DNA of 14,508 bases from Streptomyces sp. NRRL S-31 (lineage in GTDB: Bacteria > Actinomycetota > Actinomycetes > Streptomycetales > Streptomycetaceae): NCBI RefSeq assembly GCF_000718775.1, contig NZ_JOCB01000144.1, positions 1 through 14,508 of the forward strand. The letters are read 5' to 3'. Positions 1-6,579 of this stretch are shown one piece after another. Position 1 is the first letter of the stretch. The number at the start of each line of letters is the position of its first letter. Made by a program: the position numbers and the translations under genes. The notes below the pieces were generated by a model that was not told the DNA's origin, made no database searches, and saw only the letters and a list, made by a program, of their open reading frames with translations.

Positions 1-1
1 C

Positions 2-3000
2 TTCAGCGAGTTCGTACTCCTGTACTGCGTACTCCACGCCTCCCGCTTCGAAGTACCGGAAGGAACGGCGGCCTCCGGATGCTGGCTGGAGAAGTGGCGT
101 GCGGAGGCCGTCACTTCGGGGGCGCGCGCCCTGGACCAGCTCCGGCTGGGCGTGCAGCACGCGCTGACCGTGCTCGGCACCGGGTTCCTGCGGCACCCGG
201 ACAATGTCCGGCTGCGGGAGGACGTCGACCCGAAGGCGCTCCGGGACGCTCTGCTGCGGCTCGTCTACCGCCTGTTGTTCGTCTTCGTCGCCGAGGACCG
301 CGAGGCGCTGCTCGACCCCGGGGCCGATGAGCGGCAACGGCAGGCGTACGAACGGTACTTCTCCTCGGCGCGGCTGCGCGAGCGGGCCCGCCGTCGGCAG
401 GGTACGGCCCACGGCGACCAGTACCAGGCGCTGCGCATCGTCCTCGACGCCCTCGGCACCGAGGGCGGCCGTCCCGAGCTGGGCCTGCCCGGCCTCGGCG
501 GCCTGTTCACCCCCACGGAGACCGACGCGCCGCTGGACGGCCTGAAGCTGTCCAACGAGTCCTTGCTCGCCGCCGTCCGTCACCTCGCCCAGGTCCGCGA
601 CCCGGGCGCCCGCCGCTGGCGCCCCGTCGACTACCGCCACCTGGACGCGGAGGAGCTGGGCTCGGTCTACGAGTCGCTGCTGGAGCTGGAGCCGAAGCAC
701 TCCGCGACGGACCGTTCCTTCGAGCTGATCGAGGTCGCGGGCAACAGCCGTAAGACGACGGGCAGTTACTACACCCCGTCCTCCCTCATCGAGTGCCTGC
801 TCGACACGACGCTGGACCCGGTGATAGACGACGCCGTCAAGCGGGGTGAGCAGCGTGGCACGGCGGCGGGCCGCCCCGACCCCACCGACGACATCGTGGA
901 GGAACTCCTCTCCCTGACGGTCTGTGACCCGGCTTGCGGCTCCGGCCACTTCCTCGTCGCGTCGGCCCGGCGCATCGCCAAGCGGGTGGCGTCGGTGCGT
1001 GAGCGCAACCCGGAGCCGACGGTCGACGCCGTGCGTCACGCCCTGCACGAGGTCGTCGCCCGCTGCATCTACGGCGTCGACCTCAACCCGATGGCCGTGG
1101 AGCTGGCGAAGGTGTCGCTGTGGCTGGAGGCCCTGGAGCCGGGCAAGCCGCTCGGCTTCCTGGACGCCCACGTCAAGCGGGGCAACGGGCTCATCGGTGC
1201 GACGCCGAAGCTGCTGGCCGAGGGTGTGCCGGACGACGCGTTCAAGCCGATCGAGGGCGACGACAAGAAGTACGCGGCCGGCCTCGTCAAGCGGAACAAG
1301 GCCCAGCGCGGCGGCCAGGACGAGCTTCTCTTCGACACGGACGCGCTGCCCGGCAACGACCGGTACGCCGCCGAGCTGGCCCGGATCACCGCGGCACCGG
1401 CCGACTCCCTGGAGCAGGTGCGGGCGCAGGAGTCCGCGTACCGGGCCTATGTCGAGTCGGCGTCGTACGTCCAGGATCTGCACGCCGCCGACGCGTGGTG
1501 CGCCGCGTTCGTCTGGCCGAAGTGGGAAGGGGCCCCGGAGGCACCGACCGACCAGGCGTTCCGCGCGCTGCGCAGTCGGAACCAGTCGGCGGTGCCGGAC
1601 GCCACGCACGCCGAGATCCTCCGGCTTCGGGACCAGTACCGGTTCTTCCACTGGCACCTGGAGTTCCCGGAGGTGTTCGCGGTTCCGGAGTCCGGCGTCG
1701 GAGTCCAGCCGGGTACGGGCTGGACCGGCGGGTTCAACGCGGTGGTGGGGAATCCACCGTGGGATCAGATCCAGTTGGACGCTCGCGAGTTCTTCGCCAC
1801 CCGCGAACCGGAGATCACTGCCGCCACCAGCACGAGTGCGCGCAACAAGATGATCCGCACACTCGAGGAGGCCCGCCCCGAGCTCTTCTCCGAATTTGTG
1901 GCCGCACAGCGCGAGAATGACGGAATCAAGCACTTCGCCCATGAATCCGGACGATTCCCGCTCTCGGCGTTCGGACGCCTCAACACCTATTCCCTCTTCG
2001 CTGAATCGGCTCGATTCCTCACTTCGCCGACAGGACGCAGCGGGCAGATCATTCCGACAGGAATCGCCACCGACTCGTTCAATCAATATTTCTTCAGGGA
2101 TCTCGTCGAGCGCAACTCGTTGGCAGCTCTGTTCGACTTCGAGAACGCAACACCGATTTTCCCCGACGTACACAGGTCATTCAAGTTCTGCATCCTCGCC
2201 TTGACGGGGAACAGCTTCCCCGAGCGCGCGGCCCGCCTCGCATTTTTCCTGCACGATCCCGCCGAACTGGTCGATCCGGAGAAAAGCTTCTCCCTCACCC
2301 CTGAAGAGATCAACCTTCTCAACCCCAACACCGGCACGTGTCCCGTTTTCCGCAGTCGCCGCGACGCCGAGATCGCGCTGGCCGTCTACCGCCGTATCCC
2401 GGTACTCCTCAACGAGTCGAACACGGACGGCAATCCTTGGGGCATCTCATTCCAGCTCATGTTCATGATGAACACCGACTCGGGTAAGTTCCGCACCCGC
2501 GAAGATCTCCTGGCCGACGGCTGGAAGCTCGACGGGAATGTCTTCACCCGAGATCACCTGCGCTGCCTTCCTCTGTACGAGGGGAAGTTGCTGCACCACT
2601 ACGACCACCGGTGGGCCACTTACACGGAAGACGGCGCCACCCGGGACTTCAGCCTCGCCGAGAAGCAGAACCCCGGTACCACGCCGCTTCCCCGATACTG
2701 GGTGCCGGAGAACGACATCCCCACGGGCAACTTCGACGAGAACGGCCAGGAGGTCACGGAACCGGGCGTCGCAACTCGCCTGGCCGGCAAGGGGTGGAAT
2801 CGCGATTGGCTGCTGGGCTGGCGTGACATCTGCCGAGCGACCGATGAGCGCACAGGCATCGTCGGAGTCTTCCCCCGCACAGCGGTCGGCAACAACCTGC
2901 CGATCTCGACGTTCGACACGGCCGACTCGGGGGCGATCGCCGCGCTGGCGGCCTGCGCTTCATCCTTCGCCTTCGACTTCGTGACACGCTTCAAAGTGGG

Positions 3001-3469
3001 CGGCACGCACCTGAACTTCTTCATCGCGTATCAGCTTCCCGTCCCCGAGCCGAAGCAACTCCTTCCCCACGTCGCCTTCGTCCTTCCTCGGGTGCTTGAA
3101 CTCTCCTACACCGCACACGACATGACCCCCTTCGCCCGCGACCTCGGCGACACCGGAACCCCCTTCCGCTGGGACGAGGACCGTCGTGCCGTGATGCGTG
3201 CCGAGCTGGACGCCCTCTTCCTTCACCTCTACGGCATCGAACGCGACGACGTGTCGTACATCCTTGACACCTTTCCCATCGTCAGGCGCAAGGATGAGGA
3301 GAAGTACGGCGAGTACCGCACCAGGAACCTGATCCTCGCCGAATACGACCGTATGGCCGCCGCCGGCCTGACCCTGGAGACCCCGCTCACCGAGGGCGGG
3401 TCCGGCACCTACCGCTCCACCCTCACCCCGCCCCCCGGCCAGGGCCCCCGCCACCCCGAGTCCCACTAG
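2..3469 (+). CDS. Eco57I-like class IIG / DrmMI-like adenine-specific DNA methyltransferase, 5' partial
   Basis: The frame is open from the first base, so the start lies outside the window; an internal ATG at 152 is not a credible start because family-like sequence (F-x-x-F-x-LL, then a CWLEKW segment) is encoded before it. The visible 1155 residues contain TGSYYTP at 758-778 (motif X-like), DPACGSGH at 926-949 (SAM-binding motif I), DLNPMAVELAK from 1079, and catalytic NPPW at 1751-1762 (motif IV, N6-adenine type). A target-recognition region follows, with GGTHLNFF near 3000 and a conserved tail FPIVRRKDEEKYGEYRTRN near 3280. Family relatives run to about 1300-1400 residues, so roughly 200 are probably missing. 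No PD-(D/E)xK motif is visible; a nuclease domain could lie in the missing part. GC falls to about 50-55% around 2041-2160 against about 70% near 1081, suggesting an exchanged specificity region. It could be a stand-alone type IIG enzyme, or the methylase of a DISARM class 1 or BREX-like system; upstream genes would decide. Confidence 0.88.
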   Translation, partial: FSEFVLLYCVLHASRFEVPEGTAASGCWLEKWRAEAVTSGARALDQLRLGVQHALTVLGTGFLRHPDNVRLREDVDPKALRDALLRLVYRLLFVFVAEDREALLDPGADERQRQAYERYFSSARLRERARRRQGTAHGDQYQALRIVLDALGTEGGRPELGLPGLGGLFTPTETDAPLDGLKLSNESLLAAVRHLAQVRDPGARRWRPVDYRHLDAEELGSVYESLLELEPKHSATDRSFELIEVAGNSRKTTGSYYTPSSLIECLLDTTLDPVIDDAVKRGEQRGTAAGRPDPTDDIVEELLSLTVCDPACGSGHFLVASARRIAKRVASVRERNPEPTVDAVRHALHEVVARCIYGVDLNPMAVELAKVSLWLEALEPGKPLGFLDAHVKRGNGLIGATPKLLAEGVPDDAFKPIEGDDKKYAAGLVKRNKAQRGGQDELLFDTDALPGNDRYAAELARITAAPADSLEQVRAQESAYRAYVESASYVQDLHAADAWCAAFVWPKWEGAPEAPTDQAFRALRSRNQSAVPDATHAEILRLRDQYRFFHWHLEFPEVFAVPESGVGVQPGTGWTGGFNAVVGNPPWDQIQLDAREFFATREPEITAATSTSARNKMIRTLEEARPELFSEFVAAQRENDGIKHFAHESGRFPLSAFGRLNTYSLFAESARFLTSPTGRSGQIIPTGIATDSFNQYFFRDLVERNSLAALFDFENATPIFPDVHRSFKFCILALTGNSFPERAARLAFFLHDPAELVDPEKSFSLTPEEINLLNPNTGTCPVFRSRRDAEIALAVYRRIPVLLNESNTDGNPWGISFQLMFMMNTDSGKFRTREDLLADGWKLDGNVFTRDHLRCLPLYEGKLLHHYDHRWATYTEDGATRDFSLAEKQNPGTTPLPRYWVPENDIPTGNFDENGQEVTEPGVATRLAGKGWNRDWLLGWRDICRATDERTGIVGVFPRTAVGNNLPISTFDTADSGAIAALAACASSFAFDFVTRFKVGGTHLNFFIAYQLPVPEPKQLLPHVAFVLPRVLELSYTAHDMTPFARDLGDTGTPFRWDEDRRAVMRAELDALFLHLYGIERDDVSYILDTFPIVRRKDEEKYGEYRTRNLILAEYDRMAAAGLTLETPLTEGGSGTYRSTLTPPPGQGPRHPESH

Positions 3470-3479
3470 GAAGCCGTCA

Positions 3480-3974
3480 GTGGTACGCCGAAGCCAGAGC
3501 AGCAACCCGCGTTCAGTCGTCGTCCTGAGCGCGGGTACGGACTGGGGCACCCGCGCGGCCGGGCAGCGGCGCGGCAGCGGGGCCGAGTCGTCCATACCCC
3601 GGCGGCAGCCCGCGAGGATCAAGGCGCTTCAGCGGACCATCGAGGTGGCCCGCACGGCGATCAACGGCAAGCGCTGGCACGAGGCACGCTACGCGCTCAG
3701 CCGGGCCCGCGCCCTCACCGACGCCCTCCCCGCCGACCTGACCGTCCAGGAGCGCGAGCAGCTCTCCGCGCTGCGCAAGAAGTTCGCGGCGCGCAACACC
3801 CCGGCCGCGAAGAACGCCAGGCAGGCGAAGCAGCCGGCACCGGCCGGGCGTACGGGCGGCAAGAAACCGGCCGCGAAGAAGAGCACGACGCCGAAACCGA
3901 GGCCCGCGCCTGTCCGTGAGCTGGGCGACCGCGTCATCAACCGCGCGGCCCTCGGTTACGGCCCCACAGACTGA
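3480..3974 (+). CDS. small basic hypothetical protein
   Basis: This 164-residue protein was not recognised. It starts at a GTG whose ribosome-binding sequence AGGAAG (3468-3473) overlaps the stop codon of the upstream methyltransferase, so it is probably translated from the same mRNA. Residues 1-45 look disordered. Residues about 46-106 should form an amphipathic helical hairpin (RIKALQRTIEVARTA, then EREQLSALRKKFAARN). Residues 107-145 are a Lys/Ala/Pro-rich tail (KKPAAKKSTTPKPRP) resembling histone H1-like linkers, and the last residues are DRVINRAALGYGPTD. The basic tail suggests nucleic-acid contact, but that is inference. It ends at a strong hairpin. There is no evidence that it takes part in modification beyond its position. 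Confidence 0.7.
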   Translation: MVRRSQSSNPRSVVVLSAGTDWGTRAAGQRRGSGAESSIPRRQPARIKALQRTIEVARTAINGKRWHEARYALSRARALTDALPADLTVQEREQLSALRKKFAARNTPAAKNARQAKQPAPAGRTGGKKPAAKKSTTPKPRPAPVRELGDRVINRAALGYGPTD

Positions 3975-4009
3975 GGCGTGCCATCCGCCGGAGCGACGGA
4001 TGGCACGCC
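3975..4009. terminator. bidirectional hairpin terminator
   Basis: A perfect 13-bp inverted repeat, GGCGTGCCATCCG (3975-3987) and CGGATGGCACGCC (3997-4009), encloses a 9-base loop. It begins one base after the stop codon of the preceding plus-strand gene and lies 13 bases beyond the stop of the minus-strand DUF397 gene, so it can serve both converging units. There is no T-tract, which is common in high-GC actinobacteria. Confidence 0.85.
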
Positions 4010-4022
4010 CTCGATACTTCGT

Positions 4023-4214
4023 TCAGCGCTCCGACGCGAACCGCACGAACTGCCTCCAGCCGTCACGGCCCACTGCGAAGGCCGGGCGGGTCACGTCCTT
4101 GGAGTCCCGTACGTGCACGGCGTGTTCAGCGATCGCGATCTCCACGCAGTCATCGCCCTGGGTGCCGCTGTAGCTGGACTTGAACCAGGCGAGTCCCGTA
4201 GTACCGCTGCTCAT
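4023..4214 (-). CDS. DUF397 family small regulatory partner protein
   Basis: This 63-residue protein matches the DUF397 family: W10-F-K-S-S-Y-S-G near the N-terminus, a central CVEIA, a VRDSKD segment, and a C-terminal W-x-x-F-V. These are the hallmarks of the tiny proteins paired with XRE-DUF5753 regulators in Streptomyces (whiJ and abaA-type clusters). Its ATG overlaps the stop codon of the upstream regulator by 4 bases (4211-4214), implying translational coupling. In studied relatives such pairs affect development and antibiotic production and behave somewhat like toxin-antitoxin partners; that role here is inferred from family membership. It shares the hairpin at 3975-4009 as terminator. 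Confidence 0.93.
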   Translation of the reverse strand: MSSGTTGLAWFKSSYSGTQGDDCVEIAIAEHAVHVRDSKDVTRPAFAVGRDGWRQFVRFASER

Positions 4215-5098
4215 AGCTCTCCTCGCAGTCGCTCCAGCAGGTCCCGGGATTCCTTCGGGTTGAGGGCCTGCGAGCGCAGTGTTTCATAGCGTTGGCAGAG
4301 CAGGCTCATCTCTTTCGGCTCGGAGATCAGTCGCCCGTTCTGCTGTCCTTCGGAGTAGCCGAGCCGCCGTCCCTCCTGGGTCTCCAGGATTCGCACCGGG
4401 CCGTCCAGGCACCCGTGGAACTCCAGCTCCAGCGGGACTACTTGAAGTGTCACGTTGCGCGGTGCGGTGACCTCAAGCACATGGTCCAGCATGCTCCCCT
4501 GCACCTGCGGCCCGCCCAGCCCGCGCCGGAAGACCGACTCCTCCACGATGAAGCTGAACGGCATAGTCGCCCGCTCCCGCATCATCGCCTGGCGTTCCAT
4601 TCGGGCTGTGAGTTGCGCCTCCGTCTGTCGATCGGTCAGCAACGGGATGCTGTTCTCGAACACCGCCCGCGCATACGCCTCCGACTGCAACAGACCCGGC
4701 ACCAACCGGCACTCGTATGTGCACAGGCTCACCGCCTCCCGCTCCAGCCTGGCCCAGCGCCGGAACCACGCGGCGAGTCCCGCCTCACCCCGCGTCAGGA
4801 ACCGGGCGGCCTTCCGCAGCGCCCCGGTGTTGCCCAGTGCCTGCTCAGCGCGTTCCACGAACGCCTCGTCCGGCATCCGGCGGCCCAGCTCCACCGACTC
4901 CACCGTATGCTTGGAGTACCGCACCAGTTCCGCGAGTTGGGCCCGGGTGAGCCCTGCGTGTTCGCGTAAGGCCTGGAGGAACGCGCCGAACGTCCGCAGG
5001 CTGTCCGACGGATGGGGCTCGCGCTCCCACTCCCCCGCCGGGACCCCCCGTGCGCCGACGTCGCCGGTCGCCTCCTCCTCGACTCCGTCGTTCTCCAT
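4211..5098 (-). CDS. XRE-family transcriptional regulator with DUF5753 domain (WhiJ-like)
   Basis: From the ATG at 5098 this is 295 residues, the usual family length. That start has a purine-rich GAGAGGGG about 6 bases upstream; a reading-frame extension to 5191 would add 31 low-complexity residues and is less likely. Residues about 37-92 form a lambda-repressor-like HTH (FGAFLQALREHAGLTRAQLA, recognition helix near YSKHTVESVELGRR). Residues about 105-285 are the DUF5753 ligand-binding-like domain (YECRLVPGLLQSEAYAR, FIVEESVFRR, LQVVPLELEFHG). It is followed by, and overlaps, the DUF397 gene, and is divergent from an HATPase gene, reproducing the WhiJ/AbaA trio. The palindrome at 5202-5222, 103 bases upstream of its start, is a candidate autoregulatory operator. 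Target genes cannot be told from sequence. Confidence 0.92.
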   Translation of the reverse strand: MENDGVEEEATGDVGARGVPAGEWEREPHPSDSLRTFGAFLQALREHAGLTRAQLAELVRYSKHTVESVELGRRMPDEAFVERAEQALGNTGALRKAARFLTRGEAGLAAWFRRWARLEREAVSLCTYECRLVPGLLQSEAYARAVFENSIPLLTDRQTEAQLTARMERQAMMRERATMPFSFIVEESVFRRGLGGPQVQGSMLDHVLEVTAPRNVTLQVVPLELEFHGCLDGPVRILETQEGRRLGYSEGQQNGRLISEPKEMSLLCQRYETLRSQALNPKESRDLLERLRGEL

Positions 5099-5201
5099 CC
5101 GCAGCCCCTCTCCCGGTACCGCGCCGCGACGGCTCCGTACGCCGCCTCGTGCTCGTCGCCAGCGTGGCGGAGAACAGAACGTACCGTCCACTCTTCGTGT
5201 C

Positions 5202-5222
5202 CGTACGCTGACTCAGCGTACG
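5202..5222. promoter_or_regulatory. 21-bp perfect palindrome, candidate operator of the XRE/HATPase divergent promoters
   Basis: CGTACGCTGA (5202-5211) and TCAGCGTACG (5213-5222) form perfect 10-bp arms about one central base. It lies in the 171-base divergent intergenic region, 47 bases before the HATPase start and 103 before the XRE regulator start. Each strand contains TACGCT, which fits the relaxed actinobacterial -10 pattern TAnnnT, so a bound protein could block either promoter. A dimeric HTH regulator, probably the adjacent XRE protein, is the natural candidate; this is inference. Confidence 0.6.
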
Positions 5223-5269
5223 AGGCGCGGCGCTCGTCCCCGCCCGTACGCGCCCGCCACTCTGGCGCC

Positions 5270-5719
5270 ATGAACCACGCGACACCCCAAGTCAGCGCCC
5301 CCGCTCGCACCTTCACGCAGCTGCTGTCGGCCACGCGGCGCGGCGCCCGTCTCGCCCGGCTGCTCACCGTGGCCGAACTGCGCTCCTGGGGCGCCCCGCG
5401 GGAGCTGACGGAGCGTGCCGAACTCGTCGTCGCGGAGCTGGCCGCCAACGCCGTCCTGCACGGCCTCGTGCCCGGCCGCTGCTTCCGGCTGTCCCTCGCC
5501 CTCGACCCCGGCGCCGGCCGCCTCCGCGTCGAGGTCAGCGACGCCCGTGGGGACCTCCGGCCGCGGCCCGTCCCGGCGGACACCGACGACGGCGCGCTGC
5601 GGACCGGCGGGCGCGGCCTGGCGCTGGTCGCCGCCCTCGCCGACCACTGGGACACCGTCCCCTATCCGCCCAGCGGCAAGACCGTCCGGGCGGTGCTGAC
5701 GACTCCGGCCGAAGCGTGA
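5270..5719 (+). CDS. HATPase_c_2 / RsbW-SpoIIAB-like ATP-binding regulatory protein
   Basis: This 149-residue protein has the GHKL ATP-binding fold of anti-sigma-factor-type kinases. The N-box is at E56-L-A-A-N60 within VVAELAANAVLHG, the G1 box at D91-A-R-G-D, and the G2 box at 113-120 (GGRGLALV); the C-terminus has the family-like GKTVRAVL. The N-terminal LLSATRRGARLARLL is typical of Streptomyces members next to WhiJ-like regulators. The ATG at 5270 is the best start because upstream in-frame sequence is low complexity, but it has no clear Shine-Dalgarno sequence. It is divergent from the XRE/DUF397 pair and probably modulates them or a sigma or anti-anti-sigma factor; the partner is unknown. 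Confidence 0.88.
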   Translation: MNHATPQVSAPARTFTQLLSATRRGARLARLLTVAELRSWGAPRELTERAELVVAELAANAVLHGLVPGRCFRLSLALDPGAGRLRVEVSDARGDLRPRPVPADTDDGALRTGGRGLALVAALADHWDTVPYPPSGKTVRAVLTTPAEA

Positions 5720-5733
5720 CGCACGCGGCTTCG
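5710..5733. terminator. weak inverted repeat at convergent gene ends
   Basis: CGAAGC (5710-5715) and GCTTCG (5728-5733) can pair around a 12-base loop at the end of the HATPase gene, overlapping its stop codon, and face the end of the minus-strand gene at 5756. The stem is short and there is no T-tract, so its role as terminator is only suggested by position. Confidence 0.3.
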
Positions 5734-5755
5734 CCCTCGCGCGGGCTCGAGTCGT

Positions 5756-6430
5756 TCAGGGGGCCGAGCCCTCCGGAGCGTCGCCGTCCCAGCCCGACGG
5801 GGGCTGTCCGAAGAGGGCGCGTGCGGACTTGATCGTCAGCCGTCCGAGGACATGGTGGCCGCCGGCGCCGAGCGCGGCACCGATGCCGAGCGGCACCTGC
5901 TTGCTCAGCACCAGCACTCCTTGCCTGGTGCCGTACTTGGTGATGAAGCGCGGACCCAGCACCTTGTTGGCCCGGTTGATCGCGGCCATGGGGATGGCCT
6001 TGACGATGCGGCGTGCCCAGTAGGGGCCGGTGCGCCCGATGGTCTTGTCCAATGCGCCGACCGCCGCGTCACCGAGGAGTACGGTCAGGACCAGCAGTTT
6101 GCGCCGCTCGAAGTCCTCGGGGTGGATGCCGTGCACCTCGGCCAGCGACAGCGTGTAGAGCACGGACGCTTCGGTGAAGAGCATGACATCGGCCAGAGCC
6201 GCCGGAATTCCGGCGCCGGGCACGATCCCCGCCGCGCCGGACGCTCCTCCGGACACGGTGACACCGGCCAGGTAGTAACGGTCCAGCCTGCGGATAAGGT
6301 CCTGCGGGGTGTCGTCGGGACGGACTCGCCGCAGGCGCTCGACATGCTTCTCCGCCAGCGGCTGCTGGGCGACCAACGCCTTGTCGAGCGTCTGCCGGAT
6401 CAGGCCCTTGGCGTCATCGGCCTTGCTCAT
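5756..6430 (-). CDS. EcsC-like or conserved hypothetical membrane-associated protein
   Basis: A 224-residue protein. It has an N-terminal amphipathic helical region (1-50), a glycine-rich hydrophobic segment at about 56-85 with PGAGIPAALADVMLF, a hydrophobic stretch near 111-126 (LLVLTVLLGDAAVGAL), and a second glycine-rich hydrophobic segment at about 179-197 (VPLGIGAALGAGGHHVLG). The order (Gly-rich segment with Pro and Asp, a GIHPED turn, and a late PLGIGAALGAG segment) resembles the EcsC family, whose biochemical role is poorly defined; the match is from memory and tentative. The start is ATG at 6430 with GAGAGGA upstream. It is divergent from mcrB, and the 15-bp palindrome at 6492-6506 lies 61 bases upstream of its start, so it might share that regulation. 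It has no recognised defence domain. Confidence 0.6.
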   Translation of the reverse strand: MSKADDAKGLIRQTLDKALVAQQPLAEKHVERLRRVRPDDTPQDLIRRLDRYYLAGVTVSGGASGAAGIVPGAGIPAALADVMLFTEASVLYTLSLAEVHGIHPEDFERRKLLVLTVLLGDAAVGALDKTIGRTGPYWARRIVKAIPMAAINRANKVLGPRFITKYGTRQGVLVLSKQVPLGIGAALGAGGHHVLGRLTIKSARALFGQPPSGWDGDAPEGSAP

Positions 6431-6491
6431 CGGGACTGGGGTCCTCTCGGATCGCGAACACGATGCACACGCATCACCCTAGGGCTTACGC

Positions 6492-6506
6492 GTTAACAGC
6501 GTCAAC
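6492..6506. promoter_or_regulatory. shared 15-bp palindromic motif, copy 1 (upstream of mcrB)
   Basis: GTTAACAGCGTCAAC fits the near-palindromic pattern of two GTYRAC hexamers separated by 3 bases; arms GTTAACA and CGTCAAC match in 5 of 7 positions. It lies in the 149-base divergent region, 73 bases before the mcrB ATG and 61 before the minus-strand gene at 6430. A GTGTAC hexamer follows at 6523-6528, as it does downstream of the other two copies. TAAGGT at 6535-6540 fits a TAnnnT -10 element for mcrB. The rest of this intergenic stretch shows nothing else recognisable. Confidence 0.65.
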
Positions 6507-6579
6507 GTATTTACCGAGGTCCGTGTACAACAGGTAAGGTGATCGCGTTCGCGCAGGCCCCCCTCCCGGAAGGTCGCCC

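Noticed and set aside
152..3469. ATG at 152 as the true start of the first methyltransferase
   Set aside because: The frame is open to base 2 and the upstream residues (for example FVLLYCVLH and CWLEKW) fit the family, so the gene is cut by the window edge.
3880..3920. Lys/Pro/Ala-rich stretch as a DNA repeat
   Set aside because: It is coding sequence for a basic protein tail; codons vary and no regular DNA repeat is present.
5099..5191. N-terminal extension of the XRE regulator to 5191
   Set aside because: It adds 31 Arg/Gly-rich residues not seen in the family, and the ATG at 5098 has a ribosome-binding sequence and gives the usual length.
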